Below, piece after piece: positions 55,746 through 64,000 of a DNA stretch of 64,000 bases; the stretch's first letter is position 1, and each line of letters starts with the position of its first letter. The DNA is taken from NCBI GenBank assembly GCA_029962745.1, contig CM057154.1:30598302-30662301 (forward strand), given 5' to 3'. The translations under genes were made by a program, and so were the position numbers. The DNA comes from Echinometra lucunter (lineage: Eukaryota; Echinodermata; Echinoidea; Camarodonta; Echinometridae). The notes under the pieces were generated by a model that saw only the letters and a list, made by a program, of their open reading frames with translations, ran no database searches and was not told where the DNA came from.

Positions 55746-56858
55746 ATGATGGCATTACTGGAGGCAGCAAATACTACATTCCCTGTGGATGAGGTGACAA
55801 CAGGCACAGTATCAGTCTTTGAAGGCAATGAGAAGCATATCATAATCATATCTACGCTCTACATGATCATCACCATCATTGGAATGCTGGGTAATATATT
55901 TGTTGTGGTTGCTGTAGCACTTTCTAGAAAACTCCATACATTCACCAATGCTTTTGTGATCAACCTGAGCCTGTTTGACTTCTTGACGTGCTTCGCCTTA
56001 CCTTTCCAAGCCGTTGGCATCATGGCTACAGACGGGTGGCCCCTCCCTCCAGCCGTATGCACCATCATCGCTGCCATGGCTATCATTACACAGTCTGGAA
56101 GCGTAATCACCCTTGCTCTCATAGGAATAAACCGTTATATCCTCATTGTCAGACCAAAGGAAGTGTACTTCAGAGTCTACACCAATTGTAAGGTTGGAGT
56201 GATGATTGCAGGTACATGGCTCTTCCCAATTGTGTTCCTGGTGGGACCACAGCTGGTTCCAGGCATTGGATGGTTGGGATACAGCGAAAGGTTCAAGGTC
56301 TGTTTGTGGGACACCAAACGCAATTCAGCCATTTTCCTGCAGACAATGGGTGCCATAGCATTCATCGTATCAACCCTGGTCATCATTTACTGCTACTCTG
56401 CCATTTATCACTTCATCCGCAGACATCTCAAAGGCTCGCATGCCACTCTGCAGATGGATGCATCCAACATTCATCTTCAAGGCAATGGCCATCACCCTGT
56501 CAATGCCATCCCAAGGGGAACTACAGCACTCAACAAGCGACAGATCCAAATCACGAAGAATCTCGGTTGCGTTATGGCAGTATTCTTTGCCTGTGTGCTT
56601 CCTTACACAGTCATTCTCTTATTTCCTACAAACCGCGTCGGTGGAATTTATATCGCCATGCTTTTTCTTCTCCCATCGGCCATCAACCCCATCCTCTATG
56701 CAGCGAAACATCCACACTTCAGGGTCGTGTTCCATTGTATGGTACGCTGCAGGTATTCCGATGTTCCCTTGCCTTCTATTGCTCTCAAGAAGCTGTTGAA
56801 ACAATCATCTACTAAAAGCAGAATTAGCCTTTCTAATGATGCAGCATGTGAACAATAG
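55746..56858 (+). CDS. GPCR-3, orphan class A receptor, 370 aa
   Basis: A seven-transmembrane receptor of the plasma membrane, in the same clade as GPCR-1 and -2 but much more diverged. Two ATGs are adjacent (55746 and 55749); the second has A at -3 and G at +4. The frame extends upstream only as a GTG, so I start at the ATG. Visible, numbered from 55746: sequon NTT (N9); TM1 GN (N50); TM2 NLSLFDF (D78); ECL1 DGWPL; C105 and ECL2 C186; NRY 129-131; W158; serine at the usual P5.50; TM6 CVLP 283-286; TM7 NPILY 314-318; tail cysteines then YSDVPLP and Ser/Lys-rich end. ICL3 differs fully from the other two, lacking their acidic EIVDEEST segment. Single coding exon, alone in its neighbourhood. 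Ligand unknown; melatonin-receptor-like or moody/Tre1-like orphans are the nearest families I recognise. Confidence 0.92.
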   Translation: MMALLEAANTTFPVDEVTTGTVSVFEGNEKHIIIISTLYMIITIIGMLGNIFVVVAVALSRKLHTFTNAFVINLSLFDFLTCFALPFQAVGIMATDGWPLPPAVCTIIAAMAIITQSGSVITLALIGINRYILIVRPKEVYFRVYTNCKVGVMIAGTWLFPIVFLVGPQLVPGIGWLGYSERFKVCLWDTKRNSAIFLQTMGAIAFIVSTLVIIYCYSAIYHFIRRHLKGSHATLQMDASNIHLQGNGHHPVNAIPRGTTALNKRQIQITKNLGCVMAVFFACVLPYTVILLFPTNRVGGIYIAMLFLLPSAINPILYAAKHPHFRVVFHCMVRCRYSDVPLPSIALKKLLKQSSTKSRISLSNDAACEQ

Positions 56859-57171
56859 TTGGACATATGTTAGGCACCTTATCAAAAGTCAGAACCAATT
56901 TGGGACGCGGCCTTTAGCGTCTTTCCTGCTCAGCGTCTTTTTCCCCTCTGATCCTCCTGTTTCTCCACAGACAAAGCAACGGGAGATCAGGAAAGCCAGT
57001 GTAAAAGAACGGCCATGGAGAAGACGATCTAAGACGCGGGACAACTTTATAAACTGGCTATATTGCCTTCAAGCATGCTCCATATTGCAGGACATTTTGT
57101 CAACGATGCAAAGTACAATGTGAGATTCAAAATGACAAGTTTGTTCGTTCACAGTGCTTAGTACCAATAAA
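56859..57171 (+). other. 3' UTR of GPCR-3 with poly(A) signal
   Basis: Sequence after the TAG stop ends at AATAAA (57166-57171), the first strong poly(A) signal downstream. A second occurs at ~57308. The 95-codon frame at 56836-57123 is not similar to anything known. Confidence 0.4.
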
Positions 57172-58289
57172 CCTACAGAACAATTATCCTGTGAAGATAT
57201 TAAAGAAAAAATGTTTTTGTAACAGCAAATTATATGAAATGCATTTACAAGTTACAAAAGAACACAGAACAATCAGGTATAGAAAAAGTTGTACTATGTT
57301 TTAAAAAATAATAAAGTTAATCCCTTCTCAAAACCTCTTGAAAATGTCCTTTATCCAGAAATTTTAAATCACATCATGTATTTTAATCTCGAAATCAAAA
57401 GATGGAGTATTTTTTTTGCAGCTTACACTACACCCATCATCAATTTCAAAGTTTCCCATGACTTAAACCTAAATAATTTTGAAAAGATTGTTATTGTACT
57501 ACAATTTTATAACCACCCACTTTAATTTTTTTAAGCTGGCCATTTCTATGCTTAGTACATTTCAAGCTCCTTCTAGTGTCATAAAATATTAAAACATCCA
57601 AAACTGTAATATAACTTATGACAAGTAAATGGAAAGAAGTAGCTTGTATTTTTTTCTGAAATTAAAAAGTTCACATAAAAATCAGCAATTAATTGGAGCA
57701 GCAGAAAAAATTTGTCCTAAAATCCTATCTGATGTATGTTTAAAGTTTAGCTTGGTAAGGTAAAGGGATAGTATTTAACATGGGAACTCAAAGAGGCTAT
57801 ACTTCAAGAATAATAAAGTAGGAATTTTGTGGCAATCAAGAAAATTTACTTGAGCAATGTTCTGAGGAAGGTTGGCTAAACTAGTAAACTCAATTTGTGA
57901 ATTCATATCAACAGAGGGAGCTATCCTTATAAAGAATTGGTTTATCATTGAATGACAAGGCATCCACTGCAGTTATCATCTAAACACAAAAATGTAAAGC
58001 CTGAACAATAAAATTCTACTTTTTCATGCTCTTGAAAGGATTGAATGAGTAGAATATGATGTAGGAAAAATAAAGGAAAATAAAAGAGTGAAAACAAAAC
58101 AAGAAAATGAAAGAGCGAAATATGAAGGACAATGAAAGAGAAGGAGAGTGAGAAATTCAGAGACAGAAAGATATGAGAAAGGGATATGAAAAGAGACAAT
58201 ATAGATAGATACAGGAGAAAAAGAAAGAGAAAGACTGAGAGAGGGAAAATGGATATGCTGTTCTTCTGAGGGCCCTGTAAATCATGTTT
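57172..58289. other. AT-rich noncoding DNA with GA-rich tract
   Basis: 58050-58250 is GA-rich. Nothing coding. Confidence 0.5.
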
Positions 58290-58392
58290 ACCCTACCAAT
58301 AGCCATGGTCTCCACCTAGTGAGTAGTGAACCCAGGATCTCTCATATAAAAGTCCAGAGCCTTCACCAATATACAACAGGGCTCCCACTAAT
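58290..58392 (-). mobile_element. tRNA-derived SINE head, second type
   Basis: On the minus strand GTGGGAGCCCTGTTGTATATTGG holds an A-box-like start and CCTGGGTTCACTACTCACTAGG a B box. It differs from the GAGGTGTTGTGG type and looks like a separate SINE family. Confidence 0.45.
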
Positions 58393-58509
58393 GGAATGAG
58401 GAATGGGAAGCCTAGGGCAAGTTTAGAGAATACCCAGTTGAGAGAAAGAGAGAGAGAGGGAGAGGAGAAAGCTCTGCTCCATTGAAATAAACCTGTTGGA
58501 TAGGATTTG

Positions 58510-58775
58510 TATGGTGGCCCTGAAATGCACTCGACAACAGGTCATGTGCACCGTGAATTTTGCGGCTGATGGACGCGAACTTTGCATCCCAGTCACAAAA
58601 TTCACGTCCAGTGGTCCCGAAATTTGCGACCCGGGACGCAAATTTTGCGACCGGGACGAAAAGTTCGCGTCCTGGGTCGCAAATTTAACGACTGGGATGC
58701 AAGGTTCGCGTCCATTGGCCCTCAAAATTCATGGCGTACATGACCTCTTTTAGAGTGTACATCAGGGCCACCATA
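58510..58775. mobile_element. 266-bp palindromic MITE with GATTTG duplication
   Basis: TATGGTGGCCCTGA and TCAGGGCCACCATA are the ends; GATTTG flanks both sides (58504-58509 and 58776-58781). The arms continue through GGTCATGTRC and GAATTTTG. The centre repeats GGGACGCAAATTTTGCGACC and TTCGCGTCC words, making it CpG-rich and self-complementary. Open frames across it are artefacts. Confidence 0.75.
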
Positions 58776-59180
58776 GATTTGCTTATTGTTTTGAGAGACT
58801 CAAGGATGGTACGTATTCAGTGACTAAAACTACCACTCAATATCTACCCCTTCCCCCTTTCCAACCAGTATTAACCCCTCTCCTACGTTTCAAATTAAGT
58901 ATGTGCCTCTCTCCCCTCCCTAACTGATGTCTACCCTTAATCCCTCACCATTCAGCATCTACCCACATCCACTCCTTATCCGGTATTTACCCCTCTCCAC
59001 TCCCAGTCCTATCTTGTCCCCTCCAGGCAGCCTTCTCAATCTCACCTTTCCTGCTTCATAGACAGTGCATAATAAAAAGAGAAGAAACCCCACAAGACAT
59101 CTCATGACGTTGGAAGCCCAGCCCTTTACCCTAGTTCTCTCATCCTCAGAAGAACCAGTGGCCCAAATACCACTTTATCT
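58776..59180. other. Noncoding DNA, C-rich
   Basis: CCCCTCTCC-type words recur at ~58850, ~58880, ~58910 and ~58990 with TACCCCT/TCTACCC, suggesting a degenerate ~40-60 bp repeat. No gene. Confidence 0.4.
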
Positions 59181-59459
59181 CCCCCCCCCTCTCTCCCCCT
59201 CTCTTACTTTCTCTCTCTCTCTCTGCCTATATCTGTATTTTTCTTCCTTGTTTTTACTCCCTCTATCTCTCTCTCTCTTTCCATGTCTCTGTTAATATCT
59301 TTTTCTTTCTTTTATCCCGTCTCTCACTACATGTCTGTCAATATCTGTTTTCTTTCTTGCTCCATTCCCCCTCCCTCATTCTCACACACACACACACACA
59401 CACACACCAGGCACCCCCACATGCACACACACACACCCTTGCCCACCCGCACACACACT

Positions 59460-59523
<64 letters not shown>
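59181..59523. repeat. (CT)n and (CA)n microsatellites
   Basis: CT-rich tracts at 59181-59290, (CA)n at ~59384-59407 and 59425-59456, and (TC)n for ~60 bp at 59460-59521. Frames over them on both strands are artefacts. Confidence 0.95.
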
Positions 59524-59710
59524 ACCACTCCACTCCACTGACAAACAAAATACACAAGGGTAGGATCTGATATTCTGATATTTACAAGTAGTTAAACATG
59601 ATGCTAGATCTAGGTATGATTACATGTTAAACAAAGGAAATTTTATACCCTAGTTTAACTTTCTTCGGTACACTTCACATAGAGCCTTTGCATCTGGTTT
59701 AAATTTTAGT

Positions 59711-59725
59711 ATAATAATAATAATG

Positions 59726-59796
<71 letters not shown>
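59711..59796. repeat. (AAT)n microsatellite
   Basis: About 28 near-perfect AAT triplets with one GAT interruption. Confidence 0.95.
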
Positions 59797-59797
<1 letters not shown>

Positions 59798-61468
59798 GGA
59801 ATTGTGAACCGAAGAGAATAACCAAACTAAAGTTCAAGTCTAGAGGTGAAGTAGAGTATAGCTCAGAGACGGTACATCAATCTAATTTCAGCGACAGGAA
59901 GTTGATCTTGGTGCCCTGTCTGCTCCAATTCTCTGCTGGTGTCAACGGACACTGATCGCATCATGATACAGGTCTGCTAGATTCTGCAAAATCATTCCCT
60001 CTCACTAACCCTTGAAGCTGAAGGAGAAGGAAATATAAGCAATAAAAACAACTTTTCATGAAGAAGTTTAAAAAAAAACATAACAATATGAGCTCATCCA
60101 TGAAATTGGGCAAAAGGGATTTCATGCTTAGCTTGAGAATCAGTGTCATGATGACGACAGGTTTCAACACCTTTGTGAATTTTTAATATCGAATTGAGTT
60201 GAGTACCCAAGGAAAATGTTTACTTAAAGATGTGAGTCAGTGGTTAAGCTTGTTTTCAGATATTTGATTTGAAATCGATAACAAGGACTATCATCTCTCT
60301 AAATGAAGAGTGAGTGAGGAGGAGGGAAGGGTATACTGGAGAGATATCTGGAAAAAAAGTGACATGCATATGTTCTTTCCTTCTCTGGTATAAAACAGCT
60401 CCATTTTCCTATAAAAAGTAAGGTTTGGGAGATCTATATTAATACATTAATCTATACCTATAATAGTAGTTATTTCTCAACCTGTTCACCAAAACTATTT
60501 GAGAAAAATTAGAGAAAAAAAGTTCTGCTAGTTTCATGGATTTATCAAGTAATCTATTAAGACAGCAGTGGACTGATCAAGTAAAATAATTCAATCTAGT
60601 CTATAGAAATCTCCTTCATCAAAAATTCTTTGGAGACCTCAAAATTAAATAGAAGACCCTTACATTCTCCTGTCTCAAACAATGAGGGCAGTATAATCTC
60701 TATGATCTCCTTTCCCATTGAGCAAACAATACCCAGAATAACAACGTCCTCAGCATGGTGGTATCCTTGGAAACCTAACCAGTTATCATCAAATGTAATT
60801 ACCACACCAACACATGGAGAGTTAAAATCTACTCCTTGTCAAGCCAACATGTGGACAAACATATGTTTTAATTCTTTTGAATGTTGTTTCCTAATCTCTT
60901 TTGCAGCTCTGCAGTCCGTGATGAACAGTTGCAATGTTGCAATTATCTGAATGAAGTGACATTACCAAATGCTGTAAGGAGAAATCTGCAGAACAATCAC
61001 ATTTCAAAGAGTGCATTATTACAAAATATATTGTGAAACCCTCTTATTACTTGAAAAATGAAACTTAATTCCTAAAATAATACAAGACTTTCAAAAAATG
61101 ATATTTCATATACCAAAATATATTATTTGCATTCTTTGTCTCTATTAAGAAATTAATTTGTTTTCAGATATTCAAAGTTTTTATTTAAAAATTGTTCTTC
61201 ATGATGCTGCTTGATCATAAGCCATCGGAAACAATTATTATGAAAGAAAGCTTTGGTTTACTGATAAAATTTAGGTCTACAAGATTTCCCAAAACCCACC
61301 AAGCCTTTTGCGCTTCAATGACAGTTCCTATCAAATGGAGGAAGTTGCAGACGGAAACCTCAAATCGCGTAGAGAAAACAGGAAATCATTGCCCAGTTGA
61401 ACAATTCCAAGTGTTGAAATGTCTTTGGATTCTAGCACCTCTCTCATGCTAACTCTCAAAGGTATGGA

Positions 61469-61500
<32 letters not shown>

Positions 61501-62041
61501 GATATCCCAGAGTTCCTAACCCTTACATTAATCACTGATCCAATCGTGTCTATTAGGTTTGATCACTCATCCTGCTGATAGATTCAAGTACATCATTTAC
61601 GGATGATGCTTGAAGAGCATTTCACAGAAATCTTAAGCACTAAAACTTCAACTAGTTGGAATAACAGCAAATTTGTGCTGGCTATGATGCATTTTATATA
61701 ATTTTATGTGATAAAATCACAATTCTACATTATACAGTCAGAAAAAAAAGTTACACTTTTTAATTCAATACTGTTTTGAGAAAGTGGGATTAACACAGTA
61801 TTTTATGGCATGTATGTATACCAATCTTTACTGCAGGTTGGTAACTTTTGCTTCAATTTTGCTGCTACAGTTAAGCGCACAACTGCCATTGTTTGAAAGA
61901 TAGTCAAAACCCATTTGCACCAAGTTGTAGGAAGATTACATGCCGGAACAGAGAAAATTAACATTCATACAAACAAGAAGGCTATGGTCACTGTAGCCTT
62001 TTCTGAACAGCTTTGATGTTCTTGATGTTCTTCTGCAACCA
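59797..62041. other. AT-rich intergenic DNA
   Basis: No coding potential recognised. A (GA)n run lies at ~61468-61500. Confidence 0.5.
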
Positions 62042-62192
62042 GTGCCCCTTTGCATAAAACTTATCAATAATGGTAACTCTGCCATCAATGCACAGTGACT
62101 TTGGACAACAGCCAATCAGATTCAAGGTTTCATGGTAGTTGTCATTGATGGCAAAGTTACTATCAGTGGTAAGTGTTATGCAATTGGACCCT
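62042..62192. mobile_element. Diverged palindromic MITE related to the GTTTCATAAA family
   Basis: GCATAAAACTTATCA and TGGTAACTCTGCCATCAATG at the left face CATTGATGGCAAAGTTAC and GGTAAGTGTTATGC at the right. The core AGCCAATCAGATTCAAGG is like that of 37485 and 39624. Confidence 0.6.
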
Positions 62193-62203
62193 GATTGTCA
62201 TTT

Positions 62204-62404
62204 TCATATTAAAAGACTGTTGCTGATTTCTTCTGCATGATATTCCGCCATGTTGCGAGAGATGGTTTGACGTGATGGGCATCTCCTGTTGGAGTAGCGA
62301 CCGTGAAACTCTCGCACAACCATAATCATGTTTTGTGTCCTGGCGCACTCAGTGACCAGAACAGCTCTTTCCTGAGGAGAAAAATTGTACCATGATGTCA
62401 CCAA
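62204..62404 (-). pseudogene. Transposase N-terminal HTH fragment (DUF4817-like)
   Basis: The minus-strand frame reads FSPQERAVLVTECARTQN, then VVREFHGRYSNRRCPSRQTI. The pattern [YF]-[ST]-P-x-[EQ]-R-A, a helix, then F-x-x-x-[FY]-x-x-R-x-x-P-S-R-x-T-I is the DUF4817 helix-turn-helix found at the N terminus of mariner-like transposase proteins. The frame stops soon after and no DDE catalytic part is adjacent, so it is a truncated relic. Its upstream side is next to a Harbinger-like element and its downstream side to a MITE. Confidence 0.6.
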
Positions 62405-62431
62405 GCTTTGAAACTCACGAACAAGCTCTTA

Positions 62432-63011
62432 AGGGGGTATCTCACTGGGCTTGAAACTAGTTCGTAACTAGTTTGTGACTCCAGATTTTGCTAGTTGCAG
62501 AGACGTCTCCGCGACGTCTCTAAGACGTCTCCTGAAAATTATGGAGTCTCCGAGGAGTCACAAGAAATTCAAACATGCTCGATTTTTGTTGAGACTTTTT
62601 GCAGTCTCTGCGAAGTCTCCGAGACGTCTCCATTAGTTGCGGAGACTAATTATATCCGCGACTGCTGAGATGTCTCCGCGATATCTCCAAGACGTCTCTG
62701 AACCATCTCAGAGACATTGCGGAGACCAGGAGGAGACCAGAAAAACTGATGAGACGTTGCGGAGACATTTCTGCAACTCTACCTGACGATGTTTGACCCA
62801 CTTTAGAAACCATGTGACTGAACGCGTACTGACATTCCTCCTGGTCAAAGTCAGGTGCATGATCCTGCAAACGCTTCATCATAATTATTTTGAAACTTGT
62901 TGCAGAGACATCTCTTTGGTGAGAGCTTATTTTGGAGACGTCTCTGCGACTGCAGGGACTGATAAGTCTCTGAGATGTCGTGGAGATGTCTCCTTTGGTG
63001 AGATACGGCCT
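62432..63011. mobile_element. Harbinger-like non-autonomous element (580 bp) with GAGACGTCTC words
   Basis: TTA at 62429-62431 and 63012-63014 flanks it. The ends AGGGGGTATCTCAC and, reversed, AGGCCGTATCTCAC are terminal repeats. The interior is a lattice of GGAGACGTCTC, TTGCGGAGAC and GTCTCCGCGA variants on both strands, in the left ~330 bp and right ~100 bp. A 3-bp TTA duplication fits PIF/Harbinger. No transposase. Confidence 0.75.
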
Positions 63012-63014
63012 TTA

Positions 63015-64000
63015 GCTTCAACACTGCCACACCTGATTTGGAACAACTCCATTATCATTACAAAAGACTTCCTTGCTCTGGTGCAGTTGAATCCAAATCA
63101 GGCAAGGCATTGTTGATGTTGGTGCAAATTGTTTTTCACCCAGACACATTAATTGACTCCTATCCAGTAAATTCATTACTGGTTCCCCACAAATGTGGTA
63201 TCAAATAAAAGGGGAAGTGTTGCTCTATCTAATTTAGGTGCAAAAATAATTATACATATCTATCATATTTCAAATACAAGTGTTTAAAAAGTGTAACATT
63301 ATTTCTGACTTGCACTGTAGGTATTTCTCAAGATACAATATAGTTGTTAAGTATTAAGGTGGCTTACTTGAAAAAACTGTTACAGCTCTTTCCTAAACAC
63401 AAACGAAAACAAAATAAAAGTAACAAAAAAAAAAACCAGAAATGCAACGCTTGAAGGGCTGAATGACTGACACCACAGTCAGACTTTGCATCATGACATA
63501 ACATTTTACCGCTTTAAAGTTGTTATTCATAGGTTTTTAATATGCTCGAATTTCATATCAAAATAAAGTTTATGGTGCACAGATCACTATGAAACTAATT
63601 GAAACTTTTGAAAAGTAAATGGAAAACAAATATCGCTTGTCACAAATTGATAAAACAGACCCCCAATGTTGCCTTCGCATAGTCGCCTGGCTCAATGCGA
63701 GATCCGTGACGTCATCTCATGGACAATAGCCTGTGATGTGGTGTGTTGTGAATGTTGTGAATATGGTGAATGCAAAGTGTCCAAGTGAGATTAAAAGCGA
63801 TGTTTCTGCATTGTTTGGATGAATTCATCATTATTTGAATGTTTTCAAATTATTTTTCAATCATTCTATTTAACATTATTCATATCATAATGTCGGAGAA
63901 ATTCTACAAATTAACGATGATTTTTTTGCCAATTAGAAAGGTAAAAACACCCCATAATATAATGGAACAGTCTCCCTTGTCATGGTCCGTTCATAGGGTC
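63015..64000. other. Noncoding DNA to window end
   Basis: AT-rich, with a slightly GC-richer patch at 63670-63760 containing a TGACGTCA (CRE-type) palindrome. No gene recognised. Confidence 0.5.

Noticed and set aside
59338..59563. Arg/Glu- and Ser/Leu-rich frames
   Set aside because: They derive from (CT)n and (CA)n microsatellites.

Overview
This window looks like animal nuclear DNA from a marine deuterostome, most likely an echinoderm and probably a sea urchin. The sequence is AT-rich and gene-poor. Its only intact genes are three class A (rhodopsin-like) GPCRs, each read from one long coding exon. The rest is dense with tRNA-derived SINEs and short inverted-repeat DNA transposons. Sea urchins are known for lineage-specific expansions of GPCRs with single coding exons. 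Assigning the species group is an inference from this style, not from a database match.

Layout. 1-4420: AT-rich DNA with a small CpG/NRF1-like patch (~2.05 kb), one TTAA-flanked inverted-repeat element and purine-rich tracts. 4425-25960: a head-to-tail tandem duplication. Unit A (~4425-16665) carries GPCR-1 (10193-11341). Unit B (~16670-25960) carries GPCR-2 (18286-19431). The units share a probable noncoding first exon with a GTAAGG donor, a coding exon behind a pyrimidine-rich acceptor, and several kb of 3' flank. The proteins are ~88% identical by hand count. Nearly all the length difference comes from transposons present in only one unit, so each copy gives the empty site for the other. 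26-35 kb: intergenic, with SINEs, TTAA elements and a 1.56-kb hAT-like element (32637-34200) that contains a tandem array of ~148-bp units carrying AGGTCA direct repeats. 35.1-35.8 kb: a decayed transposase-like fragment on the minus strand. 36-55 kb: intergenic, with many inverted-repeat elements and a pair of oppositely oriented fold-back repeats. 55746-56858: GPCR-3, a more divergent member of the same receptor family. 57-64 kb: repeats, a transposase HTH fragment and a Harbinger-like element.

How the genes relate. All three receptors keep an NRY motif in TM3, CVLP in TM6 (no toggle tryptophan), NPILY in TM7 and a C-tail motif YSD[I/V]P[M/L]P, so they form one clade. I cannot assign a ligand.

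The clearest unusual event is a Harbinger-like element inserted exactly at the stop codon of GPCR-2. Its 3-bp target duplication is the TAA stop itself, so the protein is unchanged while the 3' region is displaced by 1.2 kb. I see no operon-like or defence-like system. The interest lies in receptor duplication and transposon biology.
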